Positions 53,401-64,000 of a stretch of DNA of 64,000 nucleotides are shown one piece after another. The notes beneath the pieces were generated by a model. It had not been told where the DNA came from, ran no database searches, and saw only the letters and a list, made by a program, of their open reading frames with translations. The first letter of the stretch is position 1, and each line of letters opens with the position of its first letter. Position numbers and translations under genes: made by a program. This DNA comes from Fragum whitleyi (taxonomy: Eukaryota > Mollusca > Bivalvia > Cardiida > Cardiidae): positions 35,608,457 to 35,672,456 of the forward strand of contig OX411544.1 in the NCBI GenBank assembly GCA_948146395.1. The letters run 5' to 3'.

Positions 53401-56400
53401 TTTCTTTGCATATATTGCAGTTTTTATTTGCTTTTTATTCCCAGATTCCTGCCTTTTACAAAGCGAGACAAGAAATACGAGCCCCTCTTACACACAACCT
53501 CTAACTATGGTCACTTACCGTATGGAACGAAGTTTTTCCGAGCAGAGTCTATTGACAAACATGTTACACATCAGGTGAGTGTATAATTCTGGAGTGGAAC
53601 TCATAGACTTGTAATGTCCTATGTCTATGGGCTAGGGGCAAGATGCAGCCTTTGGGATCTGAGGGTTTAAGATTAGAATTCCGATGAGAATTTTTTTTCT
53701 GACCAGGGATTTTTGCCAAATTGCTTTTCTTCAATTTGGTACCTTAACTGGTTGTAAAAATTCATGTTTTCAGCCCCTAGACCAGAGGTACAGATAAAAG
53801 GGGGCTACTCCAGTCTAGAATCTTTATTTCCAAAGGAAAATTCTATCTTGTGAGTACACATTTGAATCGTCTCAATGAGACGTTTCCAAAGGGTTCCCAC
53901 AAAAGGGGAGTTTGAGCAGAGACTTGTGAAATATTTCAATTTGAAAACCAAAATATCCCTTCTATCTCAAGCACCGTAGACAATAATAATCTCTTGGATA
54001 ACTTTGTCATAAGAAGAAATCTTAGTAAAAGAGGGATATTGAAATTGTTTTGATGATGAAAAACAGTTGTTAAAGTTTATTTAGTAATGTTGTCTGTGTC
54101 TTTTCAAGGTTTCAAGGAATAGAGAAAGTACATTGACTCTAGGTGTGAAAAAATTATTGTAAAAGTGTTGTAAAGCATGTTTTTATCACAAGTACTACAC
54201 ATATGTAAAGATATGCATTACATTTTGTTCATAATTTTTATGGTAAATTTGATATAAAACTATCACCTTAAAAGGTGAAATGTTTTTACTTAAATTGAGC
54301 TTTTTTGCCATAGAGTATTCAGATCAAATACCAAGTTGTATTTCATTTTTTTTCTTTTGAAATTGCTACAACCTAATTTTATTTCCTCCATGTGACACAA
54401 ATGTTCAAGTATTGCATGAATGTCACTTTTCCTATCGTTGTGTCAATTTTCAGAACTCGAGCAGTTTCCCAGAATCTCCTTATATGGTATTATTGAGAAA
54501 CATGCTTAATGAGCTTTCACTCATAGAATTCATACATTGAATAATCTTAAAAGGCCATTCTTCATAATTCAAAACCAGTTCTACATTCAGGATGACTAAA
54601 CAGTGCAAACTGTTTGCAATTTATACCCAGCTTTGCTCACAAGTGAAGATGCAAATCTGGGTATAATTTGCAAACAGCTTGCAATGTTTTTTCATCCTGA
54701 ACATAGGGCTGGCAAGGTGTCTAACAACTGCTAAACTTTCAAAATTAAATTCTTCTTGAAATTTTTAAGAAATTGTACCTGCAAAGAGACGCATAATTTT
54801 AAATGCAACTGTGAAAATAAATGTTTTTGTATCATAAATGCATTGCTGGTTTAAGTCGACTTCCCCTAACTGTCCTTAATGAATAAGTAATATGATAGCG
54901 AAGCTCAGACCATGATGGTCAAATATGTTAAAAACAGATATATATAGTTAGGTTATCCTAGTCAGGGATCGACACAAGCACAAACCCTAGGGCCCTAGAC
55001 CTATGGATTTTAGGGAGGACTGGTAGATGTAACCATGCAGGGTCTGTAATTAACGGCAGTACTTGGTATTTCAAATCTGCCATATTTTGAAAAATAGTTG
55101 CCACTTCCAATACTAAAATTTATTGCTTTGCTGATAGAAAACATTATATAAAAAGAAGAAAGTGCTTGTCATAAGCATTTTTTTCCTTTCCATCAATGTT
55201 TTCCTACCAATTTATCCCCCAAATTCCTAAAAAATCAAACATTGTTTTCATGCAGGACCTGTTATTATCCAAGAGGACCTGTATTATTTTTTGCAAACAG
55301 GTCCTTCAGGCTGGTGGCAAAAAGCTGTTAGTGTCAATCCATGCTAGTGCTAACAAATTTTAAGTATCTAAACAGCATAAACAAACCTTTCAACTTTGAT
55401 CACCGGGATATTTATTTGACGATTGTCAAATTTAAGGGAAGAAGTTGTCACTCATTTATACATATCCATGAATACTTTCATCTGCAATTAACCTTTTAGA
55501 CATATAAGGAGTTTTCTAATATTTGCATATAAATATGTGTAATTACATCTTCATGATAATAAGTTGGTATTGCCATTAATATCTAAATTTAATGTGGCTT
55601 AATGAATATCAGCTTGCTGTGAAAGCATTTACATATTATGAAGGGTCAGGGCAACTTTATTGTAAGTGCCTATCTTAATATAGGTACTTAAACCAGTGTT
55701 GCACTGACCCATCAATAAGTACCTACACCTAGTCATTTTCAAAGTATAGGCATTAGGTTCTTTTGGGCTTGGCTACCATTATTTACAACCATAATAAATG
55801 AAGTCAAATTTGCCAAATATTGAGAGAAGTCATAACACGTCTTACTTACAAATATAAGAATGTTCTTTGTGATCAGTCAATGTCCACATAACCATTGAAG
55901 CCATTTGCCAAATATCGAGAGAAGTCATTACATGTCTAACATACAAAATAAAGAATGTTCTTAATGATTAGTCAATGCCCTCATATCTCTGTCACCTTAT
56001 GACCTATTGACTTGAAATTTGGCAGCAATGTTCTAATCATGAATACGGAGTGCGCCCTTCCATAGGTTAGAATGGGGGGGAATTGTTCACAATTGTCTCT
56101 TGTATCAAAACTTAGCATTGTAAATTTCAATGTAACTTTATCAAATGCATGTATATTTCAGTGCATTTTTAAAAATATATGTTTCCTTAGGAGAATAGTT
56201 TGCTGAGACTTATTTTTTCACTGATGTGCATCTTTTAATGTCAACAGGGTTCGGCACTAAGTGGTTTCTGCAAGTCTGTGGCTCCTTATTTTGTGAGCAG
56301 GACTCCTTTATTTTGCAATAAAGGAGCCTGATGGACTCCTTGGTCATAGAAAATTTCCACAAACAAATGATTAAGAGGAGCTTCCTTTATTTCAACCTAT

Positions 56401-57342
56401 AAAATATCTTTGCCAAAATGATAGATCTCTTTGTTACTAAAGTTGTTGCATAAAACATTTGGATGTGTCAACTGACTATTTTGAAAGAAAATGGTACCAT
56501 CTTATGATTTCCTATGATTTTTGTGGTAAAGAAGTAGTTGCTTGTTATAAACAACTTCTTCTTTTCGACAATTTTCTCCCCATAAAATAGACATTTTGTC
56601 TCCCTAATTTTAGCTTTGATTCCTTGATTTCTTAATTTAAAAGTAATTTTAACTCTTCTCCCTCAGAAGTTAGTGTCATAGCCTAGTCAGTAATCTTGAT
56701 AAAAATTACTTGGTATTTGAGAATTCAAAGTCTTGATTTTAGTTTTACAAATTCATTTCACTTCCTTCTGATCAAAGAATTTTTTTTTCATTATTTATAT
56801 GTATATATGACTCATTGTGCAAAAATGGACCATCTTGGAACTTCTTAAAATAATGTCCGATGTCCGTAAAATTATTTTTTTTGAAAAAAAGATTGGTTCC
56901 AGTAGAGGTCAACCAAAGGTCACATTTTAAAAAAAAATCCTATAGAATTATCTTTCTAGATTCAGAAAATGGGCCAAGTACAAAAAGACAGCACAGTTCA
57001 TACAGACTGACTAGGGTTGACCTTTTTCACACAACACAGATAGTCCCTTTTTAGCCCGAAGGGTCACATGATTCTGTTTTCGAATTATGTTTTGGTCTAT
57101 TGTTTTATCTATCAAAGAAATGCTACACACACATATTCATGTCGAGGGGTCAGCGGCAGCAAGCACAACACTTTTGTAAGTAACTATAAATATATAGGCA
57201 CTTACAATTGTGGTGCAGTGACCCCTCAATGTATTTATTACTTACCTTTTTCCATTTGTTTTTACAGCCCTTCAAAACCGTAGTTCCACCTATCCCAATA
57301 TTTGACAAGCTCAATGACACCTACTCACAGGGACAAGTTTGA
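44345..57342 (+). CDS. SPATA17: SPATA17, IQ-motif spermatogenesis/axonemal protein, complete, 10 exons
   Basis: Joined exons: 44345-44412, 46463-46552, 47011-47092, 48248-48298, 48880-48983, 50103-50258, 50942-51098, 52226-52374, 53445-53574, 57268-57342. They total 1062 nt (353 codons plus TGA), all phases matching; human SPATA17 is 361 residues. SPATA17 is a calmodulin-binding-type IQ protein of the sperm axoneme/cilium central apparatus. IQ motifs seen: VQAWFRATRVR (residues 39-49, degenerate), IQRRWRGFLGR (62-72) and VQKIWRGYYVR (98-108). They are followed by a charged helix, the family-typical ST-x-VIPG-x-FNSPY (about 170-182), GPFREPGDV (237-245), ADEWVTRLNDNI then FLPF (about 276-289) and C-terminal KLNDTYSQGQV. 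No disruption. Shares a promoter with the unnamed minus-strand gene. Confidence 0.95.
45358..45712 (+). mobile_element. hAT-like MITE, 355 bp, 8-bp target duplication TCTTTTCT
   Basis: TCTTTTCT at 45350-45357 and 45713-45720 flank AGGGGTGTGGAATTCC...TTTCCACACCAATG. Identical length to 11591-11945. In SPATA17 intron 1. Confidence 0.92.
46463..46552 (+). CDS. SPATA17: SPATA17 exon 2 (residues 23-52)
   Basis: Acceptor TTAATTTCAG, donor GGT|GTAAGT. Carries the first, degenerate IQ motif (Gly replaced by Ala). Confidence 0.93.
47011..47092 (+). CDS. SPATA17: SPATA17 exon 3 (residues 53-80)
   Basis: Acceptor TTTGTTACAG, donor AAG|GTACAG. Carries IQRRWRGFLGRKFFRLYV, a canonical IQ motif. Confidence 0.93.
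48248..48298 (+). CDS. SPATA17: SPATA17 exon 4 (residues 81-97)
   Basis: 51-nt microexon, acceptor TTGATTTTCAG, donor AAG|GTAAGT, phase 0 both sides, encoding NCVLVMKLNFYHSSATK. Skipping it would keep the frame. Confidence 0.88.
48880..48983 (+). CDS. SPATA17: SPATA17 exon 5 (residues 98-132)
   Basis: Acceptor TTCTGACAG, donor CAG|GTAGGT. Carries the third IQ motif VQKIWRGYYVRKYVF and YYSRKRYLEALAIKNE. Confidence 0.94.
49055..49262 (+). mobile_element. tRNA-derived SINE
   Basis: Head GTCAATCTGGAGGTCCC, B-box GGTTCAATCCCC, body GATAGCAGCTGGAGGCTAGG and AATGCCAGGAATCCATTG. It starts about 70 bp after the exon 5 donor of SPATA17. Confidence 0.82.
49653..49795. repeat. Inverted repeat with AATAAAGTCTGAT arms
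   Basis: GACAATGAATAAAGTCTGAT, GAGGAGGAGTT and AACTCCTCCCCCAATCAGAC, TTTATTCATC form arms about 35 bp long. Related sequence at 47718-47775, so this is a dispersed element in SPATA17 introns 3 and 5. Confidence 0.75.
50103..50258 (+). CDS. SPATA17: SPATA17 exon 6 (residues 132-184)
   Basis: Acceptor TTTTTTTGCAG, donor TTCC|GTATGT. Encodes a charged helix (NELDEYAEQQEQNRRRQTEA) then KYHYLISTHVIPGVFNSPY, the clearest SPATA17 signature. Confidence 0.95.
50942..51098 (+). CDS. SPATA17: SPATA17 exon 7 (residues 184-236)
   Basis: Acceptor TTACTCTAG, donor CACAG|GTATCT. Encodes EYTLASVKPLVHRRKKV and a proline-rich end PKPAQLPPLPSKPQ. Confidence 0.94.
52005..52205 (+). mobile_element. tRNA-derived SINE ending 20 bp before SPATA17 exon 8
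   Basis: B-box GGTTCAATACC, GGATAGCAGCTGGAGGCTAG, GTAACTGAAAGATTG and a CAAACAAATC tail. The 3' part is internally deleted relative to other copies. Confidence 0.8.
52226..52374 (+). CDS. SPATA17: SPATA17 exon 8 (residues 237-286)
   Basis: Acceptor TTTTGTTTCACAG, donor ACAT|GTAAGG. Encodes GPFREPGDVQKQRYKGFQPS and LEEAREQMKADEWVTRLNDN, matching vertebrate GPFRD and the ANDNMF-like segment. Confidence 0.95.
53445..53574 (+). CDS. SPATA17: SPATA17 exon 9 (residues 286-329)
   Basis: Acceptor TTTATTCCCAG, donor CAG|GTGAGT. Encodes FLPFTKRDKKYEPLLHTTSN, YGHLPYGTKFFRAESIDKH. Confidence 0.95.
54573..54713. repeat. Inverted-repeat element with TTCAGGATG / CATCCTGAA arms
   Basis: CATTCAGGATGA, GTGCAAACTGTTTGCAA, TATACCCAG pair with CTGGGTATA, TTGCAAACAGCTTGCAA, CATCCTGAACATAGGGCTGG. 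Best preserved of the CCAGCCCTG family. In SPATA17 intron 9. Confidence 0.85.
54963..55345. mobile_element. MITE with CAGGGATCGACAC / GTGTCAATCC ends
   Basis: AGTCAGGGATCGACACAAGC and AGCTGTTAGTGTCAATCC; interior AAAAGAAGAAAGTGCTTGTC hairpin and GGACCTGTTATTA motifs. Confidence 0.6.
55640..55714. repeat. Short hairpin element
   Basis: AAGGGTCAGGGCAACTTTAT...AGTGCCTATCTTAATATAGG and CACTGACCCATCAAT; right arm partly diverged. Confidence 0.72.
56246..56697. mobile_element. MITE with CAGGGTTCGGCACTAA / TTAGTGTCATAGCCT ends
   Basis: Contains GACTCC motifs and the internal AAGAAGTAGTTGCTTGTTAT / AACAACTTCTTC hairpin. Longest copy of the family. Confidence 0.65.
56808..57067. mobile_element. MITE with ATGACTCATTGTGC / GGGTCACAT ends
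   Basis: ATGACTCATTGTGCAAAAAT and TAGTCCCTTTTTAGCCCGAA then GGGTCACAT. Same family as 34890-35152. Confidence 0.65.
57147..57229. repeat. Short hairpin element 39 bp before SPATA17 exon 10
   Basis: GGGGTCAGCGGCAGCAAGCA...GTAAGTAACTATAA and TATAGGCACTTAC...GGTGCAGTGACCCCTC. Confidence 0.78.
57268..57342 (+). CDS. SPATA17: SPATA17 exon 10, terminal (residues 330-353)
   Basis: Acceptor TTTGTTTTTACAG; encodes PFKTVVPPIPIFDKL, NDTYSQGQV, stop TGA. Matches the vertebrate FQTVLPSFELF...Y-SKAGQIV terminus. Too short to appear as a frame by itself. Confidence 0.93.
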   Translation, partial: PFKTVVPPIPIFDKLNDTYSQGQV

Positions 57343-57431
57343 GCCAGAATAAGAGACAACAGCCATGAGCACCAAACAACTTTGGAAGTTTGAAATCAAA
57401 CAAACTTAAATGATCCTTTATCAAATTTGTG

Positions 57432-57437
57432 ATTAAA
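57432..57437 (+). terminator. Candidate SPATA17 polyadenylation signal ATTAAA
   Basis: ATTAAA lies 90 bp after the stop, followed by GTGTAAAATTGTTGT. No AATAAA occurs nearby. Confidence 0.45.
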
Positions 57438-57821
57438 CAAAAAAAGTGTAAAATTGTTGTATAACTTAACTGTTTTTTGTGAAATCATAGTTTCATTTAT
57501 AGTTTCATTTATTCATCTCATAATTCAATGTCCTTGTACTAAAAGGTTGTAAGTACCTATACAGTGTATAGACCATATTAATCTTTCTGCACTAGGGTAT
57601 CAAACTGAAAAAAAAATCCTAGTGATTCCAAAATATTTCTATTTTAGCAAATATAGGTAATGATTAGGCTGCATCCATGTGGAGTCTAATCTTGATCTAT
57701 ACAGTTTGCTTGTTATTCTATTTAGCATGACAAGGACAATTTCAATTTCATGTTTTTATCTGGGCAAGGAACTAAAATTCTAACATTGTATATGTTATTT
57801 ACCAGCTAAAATATAACTTAA

Positions 57822-58036
57822 ACAAGAGCACTGCCTACAGTTGCCTATGATTGTTGAGTGCTGGATAATGGATAAAAATTGTAAGTCGAAATAGGGGCAA
57901 AATTGGCACAAAATGCATCTAGAGTTATCCCTTAGTTTATGTTTCAAGTGAATGAGAAAAATCACAAAATGTCAAAGTTTTCCCACAACAGCGACACCAA
58001 GGCTTTAGCAATACCTTGGGTTTTTTTTGAAAATCA
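57822..58036 (-). mobile_element. AGCTCGGCTGTTTTCGG-type element, reverse orientation
   Basis: Starts AACAAGAGCACTGCCTACAG and ends CTTTAGCAATACCTTGGG, matching the reverse of 20570-20846; the far end is degraded. Confidence 0.72.
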
Positions 58037-58039
58037 GCC

Positions 58040-59014
58040 TAGCTTAAAATGATCTGATCTGAGTGACGTATCAAAAAAAAAAAAAAAAAAAAGTTTCAAT
58101 ATCTAAATGAAAACGTCCATGTATTCTATTGAAAAAAAAATTGGATTTAACACAATCAGAAATGACCATAAAATTATATTTCATAGGCCTAAATACTGCT
58201 GAAGTTGTACAAAGGTATTTATTAGGGTCATCGGTAATTGCTATAGTAATACATACATATACATGTGATGTCAAACTTCAGTTTTTTCATTTTAGAGACC
58301 AAAGCAAAGATAATAATCAATTTTCAAATACATTCTGGTTGTGAAAATACTATTAGTCTGAAGAAAATTGGAATTGTTATCTTAACTGTTGTTTTGTTGA
58401 ATACAATCTGAACTGGTCCTCTGTTTGAGAAAATGCTACATTACGATTAGGTGTTTTTTATCAAAGGATGCAAAACTGTTTGAATCAGTTGTATCAAAGA
58501 AAAAATAATTAATGTTTAATACCTGTTATCAGTACATAATTGTCATGAAAGTATGAAGCTTCTTTCTTTCCATCAGCGCCATAAATACTAAGCTACCTTT
58601 CAGAGTATTATTTATGCTTTACTTACTGTGATGGTTATTGTATATTTTGTGTGTTTGTGTATATATAAGTATTTACATCATAGACCTTTATGATTTTGTT
58701 GACTCTTTAAAATATTTAAAAAAAAAACATTTCTTCACAATAACAGCCTTTCTCTTTAGCTTCTCATTACTGGTTGAGAAAATTTTAGACTGGCCCCAAA
58801 GAAGTTACACAGGACAGGATCAGACTGATTAGATTTTAGATTCTTGTGGGCAATAAAAGAAAATGCTTCTTACCAGTACTTTCTTCATTTTCCACAACTT
58901 TTTCCATGCTCTTGTTTACAATTGTGTCAAAAAAAAAACTTTCTTGGGTGACAATTATTTGAATTTTCTAACTCTTTTTAGGCTGTTTACAGACCTCAAG
59001 TTTTTCTCCTTTTT
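58040..59014. other. Gene-free, AT-rich
   Basis: An A20-scale homopolymer near 58074-58092 and a short run of GAAAATGCTTCTTACCAGTA hairpin-like sequence near 58860. No exon recognised. Confidence 0.45.
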
Positions 59015-59165
59015 AGCTCACCTGAGCACAACATGCTCAAGGGGAGCTTTTAGGATCACCCTGACTCTGTCGTCCGTCATGTGTTGTCAACTTCCTTTAA
59101 ACTTCTTCTCCTCCTAAACCCCTTGGCAGATTTCAATGAAATTTTGCCAGAATGTTCCCTCTCTT
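59015..59165 (+). mobile_element. GAGCAC-type element, 5' fragment
   Basis: TTTTTAGCTCACCTGAGCAC, ATGCTCAAGGGGAGC and CTTCTTCTCCTCCTAAACC; truncated where the next element begins. Confidence 0.75.
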
Positions 59166-60342
59166 TAACTAGAAAGCCATGAATGGCTTGAGTCACTCCA
59201 CAAGCTTGAAATTCTTGTGAAAGCAAATCTAGTTAAAACTAAATTTTTAGATACTTTGGGTTCTACTGATGTTGAAATGATTTTCAAAGTTTCTGCTATA
59301 TAACATATAGATAATTGACCTCCACCCATAAAAGGCATATTTTTCATCAAATGCCAATAATTTTTGGCTGCATGATAATGGGTCACCCTAGGATCATACC
59401 AATGAAGTTTAATTGATATCCATCAGTTACATTCTGAGAAAAAGATTTTCAAATTTTCCACTATAGAACATATAGAGAAATGACCTCCGCCCATAAAAAA
59501 AATATTTTTTATCCAATCAAAATCATTTTTTGTAGACTGATAAAGGGTCAACCAATGTTCATACTAATGAAGTTTAGTTGATATCCATCAATTACACTCT
59601 AAGAAAATGATTTTCAAAGTTACCACTATATAACATATATAGAAATGACCTCCGCCCATAAAATAAATATTTTTCATCCGATCTCACCAATTTTTTGTAG
59701 ACTGATAAAGGGTCAATCAAGGATCATTCCAGTGAAATTTGGTTGATATCCATCAATTACATTCTAAGAAAATGATTTTCAAAGTTTCCATTATATATCA
59801 TTAAGAGAAATGACCTCCGCCCATAAAATAAATATTTTTCATCCAATCTCACTAATTTTTGGTAGACTGATAAAGGGTCACTCATGAATCATATCAGTGA
59901 AATTTGGTTGATATCCATCGATTACATTCAGTGGAAATGATTTTAAAAAATTATACTATAAACATATAGAGAAATGACCTCCGCCCATAAAATACAAATT
60001 ATTCATCCAATCACAGTAATTTTTGGTGGACTGATAAAGGGTCAGCCAAGGATCATTAATGTAAAATTTAATTGGAATCCATCAATTAGAATCTGAGAAA
60101 ACTCACATTTTACCATATTTGGAAATTAGCCACGCCCATTAAATCCATGTTTTTCATTGGATCAAAATTTCTTGAACAACTTTGAAAGAGGGTTACCCAA
60201 GGATCATTCCTGTGAAGTTTGGTTGAAATTCATCCAGTAGTTTCTGAGGAGAAGATCTTTAAAGAAAAAGTTTACGACCAGACGGACCACGGACACAATG
60301 CCATGACAATAGCCCCAGTGGCTTTCAGCCAGTGGAGCTAAA
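59162..60342 (-). mobile_element. AGCTCCACTGG-headed element with ~165-bp internal repeats, reverse orientation
   Basis: Reverse complement starts TTTTTAGCTCCACTGGCTGA. The anchor AAATGACCTCCGCCCAT recurs at 59478, 59643, 59808 and 59972 (spacing 164-165). The outer end has GAAAGCCATGAATGGCTTGA. Confidence 0.82.
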
Positions 60343-61285
60343 AATTGTTCACTGAATTCTGATTGGTCTATAAATATGGGTGTGGCAGGGCGGGGCTTAT
60401 TTTGAGTCCTAACTCTCTGAATGACATCTCCTACAGAACCACTGGGCTGATTTCAATGAAACTTTACCAGAATGTACCTTGGCTGACCCCTTTAAAAAAA
60501 TTTTGGCGAAATTTTGATTGGCCCATAAATATGGGCGTGGCAGGGCAGGGCTTATTTTGAGCCAGAATTCTTTGAACAACTTCTTCTCCTGAACCACTGG
60601 GCCGATTTCAATGAAACTTTACCAGAATGTTCCCTGGGTTACCCTTTTCAAAAACTGTTCAAAAAAGTTTGATTGGGCCATAAATATGGGTGTGGCAGGA
60701 CGGGGCTTATTTTGAGCCTGAAATCTTTGAATGACATCTCCTCCGGAACCACTGGGCCGATTTCAATGAAACTTTACCAGAATGTTCCCTGGGTTACCCT
60801 TTTCAAAAACTGTTCACAAAAGTTTGATTGGCCCATAAATATTTTGAACTCGAAGTCTTTCAATAACATCTCCTCCTGAACAGCAAGGCTGATTTCAATG
60901 AAACTTAACCAGAATGTTCCTTGGGTGACCCTTTTCAAAAAATGTTGGCGAAATTTTGATTGGCCCATAAATATGGGTATGGCAGGGCAGGGCTTATTTT
61001 GAGCCGGAAATCTTTGAGAGACATCTCCTCCTGAACAACAAGGCTGCTTTCAATGAAATTTTACCAGATTGTTCCCTGGGTGACCTTTTTTCATAAATTG
61101 TTTGCATATTTTGATTGGCCCATAAATATGAGTGTGGAAGGGCGTGGCTTATTTTGAGTCTACTCTGTAATGAATGAGTCTTATGTGAATGAAATTTGCC
61201 TGAAAGTTTTTTTGGATGAGATCCACTGCACCACTAAAATTCAGGTGAGCGATTTAGGACCATTCTGGACCCCTTGTCTGAACAA
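60343..61285 (+). mobile_element. AGCTCCACTGG-type element, forward, repeats of ~180 bp
   Basis: Repeats of GGGTGTGGCAGGGCGGGGC, CATCTCCTCCTGAACCACTG and GAAACTTTACCAGAATGTTC; ends CAGGTGAGCGATTTAGGACC, CCTTGTC. Same body as 6706-7566. Confidence 0.8.
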
Positions 61286-61389
61286 TCTTAACCCGTGTCA
61301 TGCTGAACCAGAAGGTAGAGAGAATGTTCAGCCTGCAAATATTTGCAGTCTGGTTTTGGTCCACTACACCTAATTTTCCTTTTCAAGCC

Positions 61390-63072
61390 AGAAACTAGAG
61401 GCGCTTGAGCGCCTGATTCGCTCCACAAGCCTGACTATCCTGGTAATGACTATTAGAGGATGGTAAAGCTATTTAAATGAGAATTGAAGTGAATGAATGA
61501 GTGAATGTTTATTTCAAGTAAATAAGGGTCATATGCTGAAATATTTCTGCATAAAAAACTCATGATCAGTGAATAACATTGAAAATTGACCTCTACCTGT
61601 TACACAAATATATTTCATTTATCACAATAATTTTGTGCAGTCTGATAATGGGTCACCCAAGAATCATTCTAGTGAAATTTTGTTAAAATCCAAATGTAAG
61701 AATTTCAACACTAACAGAATGTTACTGCACAATATACTGGTACTTTGTCTGCAAAATTTTGATTGAAGATCTTTCCATTTTTAAGTTAAACACTACTAAA
61801 AGATGTTACTTCACAACAATTGTTTGTCATCAAAACAAAATTCTAACTAATGATAGTAAGAAGTAAAATATTCAATCCAATATATTCATTTTATTCTGCC
61901 CAATGCCTTAGAGTACAGTCAACTCAACTCTTTCTACCCCACTCTGAATGTCAGGTCAGAACATCATTTTACACTATGTGCAGATTTACCCTTTGTTCAA
62001 CTAAACTCACCAATTCCGAGGGGGTATTCTCAGGCTACTTATTTCAACTTATGTTTCTATACATTTGAATTTCAACGAAGGTTTTGTTCCTTCTAATCTA
62101 TAATCATTACATCTATTAAATTTAACAAGTCTAGAAAAATTCATCATTGAGATGATACCAAAAGGGTGATAAAATATTCACTTTATATGTTATAATACCC
62201 TCTGCCAATAAAAAAATATGCTGTTCATCTAATCAAATTTTTTTTTTGCAGACTGATACAACTTCACAGAAATAAAATTTCCATGACATCTAATCCATCT
62301 GTTTAACCTTTCAGGATAGTTTGTTTTACCCTAAATTGGATATTCCACCATATAACCTATCCGAAGAAATGACCTCTGCCCATAAAAGACATATTTTTGA
62401 TCTGATCACAATATATTTTTTCATAGACTGATAAAGGATCACTAAAGAATTATTCTAGTAAAATTTGGTTGAAATCCATTGATTAGATTCTGAGAAAATG
62501 ATTTTCAAAGTTTACACTATATAACATTTAGGGAAATGACCTCCGCCCATTAAATATATATTTTTCATCTGATCACAATAATTTTGCTAGACGGATAAAG
62601 GGTCACTCAAATATCATTCATGTAAAATTTGGTTGATATCCATGGGTAGATTCTGAGAAAATGATTTTTAAAGTTTTCACTATATAACATATAGAGAAAT
62701 GACTTCCGCCCATAAAATACATCTTTTTCATCTGATCACAATGATTTTTTGTAGGCTGATAGAAGGCCACTCAAGGATAATTCATGTGAAGTTTGGTTTA
62801 TATCCATCAATTACTTTCTGAGAAAAGCCACCTATTACCATATATGGAAATTAGCCACGCCAACTACAGCCATGATTTTCAACCGATTAAAAATCTTTGA
62901 AGGAATCTGATAGAGGGTCACCCAAGGAACATTCCTGTAAAATTTGATTGGAATCCATCCAGTACTTTATAAGGAGAAGATTTTTAAAGTAAAAGTTTAC
63001 GGACAGCCGCATGGACGGCGGACACCCTGCCATGACAATAGCCGCTGGCCTTTGAGCCAGTGGAGCTAAAAA
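61390..63072 (-). mobile_element. AGCTCCACTGG-headed element, reverse, ~165-bp repeats
   Basis: Anchor GAAATGACCTC-GCCCAT at 62367, 62533 and 62697. Head at the right: GGCCTTTGAGCCAGTGGAGC. Outer end GAGGCGCTTGAGCGCC is a short palindrome. Confidence 0.75.
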
Positions 63073-63075
63073 GGA

Positions 63076-63507
63076 AAAATAATAATCCTACTGATTCAAT
63101 TTTAAAACCCAAACCAATATATGGGCAAATCAAAATTCTGCTAGGTGGAGATTTACCCAAGGAAAATTATCCTACAAATTTGGTTGAAATTGGTCTAATG
63201 TTTGGGAGGAAAACATTTTATTGTTGAAAAAAAGCCCCACCCTTCCTTATCCATTCATGCTAAGTTTCATTGAAATTGGGCCAATGTTTCTGTGGGAGGA
63301 GATTTCTAAATATTTTATAGTGAAAATAAGTTCCCCCCCCTTGCCACACCAATACTTCTTGAACAACTTCAGAAGAAAGTAATCCTACTTTTCATGCCAA
63401 GCTTCATTGAAATTGAGATGTTTAATGCAAAGTTTACGTACTGACGCACACACAACGCACACATTGCCATGACAATAGCTTGATAGCCTTCGGCCAGTGT
63501 AGCTCAA
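63076..63507 (-). mobile_element. AGCT-headed element, reverse, diverged
   Basis: Right end CCATGACAATAGCTTGATAG, CCTTCGGCCAGTGTAGCT; interior ATTGAAATTGGGCCAATGTT repeats. Confidence 0.6.
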
Positions 63508-63509
63508 TA

Positions 63510-64000
63510 TTAAATATTTATTAAATTTTTATTCATTCATAAATATATGAAGACAAAATAATCATTTACATAGCAAACACCATTCATGTCCAAAATTTGA
63601 AGGAAAGATATGATTGAGACGGATATTCGGAATGAAAAGGACTGTTCAAATGCGGAAAGGATGCAATTGACAAATCTAGGTTAAAATGTAATTTAAATAA
63701 CTTGTACAAGAAATACTCTCATCCTTCTAATAGTGTTTAACTTAATCACCCTTATCACAGTACTGTTTCTAGTCTGGATCAAGTAAGAGCAGTTTATGTA
63801 CAAGCAAGATGTCTAAAACCTTGTCATGCTGAATAAAATTGTTGGCAAAGTTGCAACAAAATCAAAGGGCTCAAAGCACTGGATGCAATAAATGTGAGTA
63901 GGTATCATTTTTGAAAATTGAGTTTTTAAACTTTCCTGTTTCGAAAAAAGGAAAAACAGGAGGTATAGACAAAGATCAGACTCCACATATGTGCAGGCTG
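63510..64000. other. Gene-free right edge with a partial repeat
   Basis: 63820-64000 carries the ACCTTGTCATGCTGAATAAA, GGAAAAACAGGAGGTATAGA, CAGACTCCACATATGTGCAG repeat also seen at 24790-24900, 53030-53130 and 61285-61385; it runs off the window. Confidence 0.55.

Overview
The window is animal nuclear DNA: AT-rich, with spliced genes, GT/AG introns and dense small non-autonomous repeats. The repeat types (elements opening TTAGCTCACCTGAGCAC or TTTAGCTCCACTGG, tRNA-headed SINEs, many short inverted-repeat elements) suggest a bivalve mollusc, probably a heterodont clam. That placement is inference from repeat style, not a database match.

Three protein-coding genes can be reconstructed exon by exon with consistent splice phases. 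(1) ZW10, plus strand, 5898-26274: 8 coding exons and 759 codons. It is the kinetochore (RZZ complex) and Golgi-ER tethering (NRZ complex) protein, complete from MASF to the conserved AKIK C-terminus. (2) An unnamed gene, minus strand, 44145-38198: three firm exons plus one inferred tiny first exon, about 361 codons, with a K/E/S/P-rich tail. (3) SPATA17, plus strand, 44345-57342: 10 exons and 353 codons, an IQ-motif axonemal/sperm protein.

Genes 2 and 3 are head to head, with about 200 bp between their start codons. That interval holds a perfect CRE palindrome overlapping a consensus RFX X-box, and a second near-consensus X-box. This fits a shared testis/cilium promoter and suggests a ciliary or flagellar role for the unnamed gene.

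Layout: 1-5800 is intergenic with a 156-bp tandem array (2190-3270). 5898-26274 is ZW10, its introns filled with small repeats. 26275-38197 is a gene desert of nested MITEs and SINEs, a long TA tract and a 167-bp near-perfect palindrome that carries a hammerhead ribozyme core. 38198-57342 is the divergent gene pair. 57343-64000 is almost entirely repeats with about 165-bp internal periodicity.

Most notable: the hammerhead palindrome; three successive ZW10 exons (3, 4, 5) whose edges are tandemly copied into neighbouring introns; a family of about 75-bp hairpins that brackets ZW10 exon 6 within 20 bp; and one internal hairpin cassette shared by MITEs with unrelated ends.
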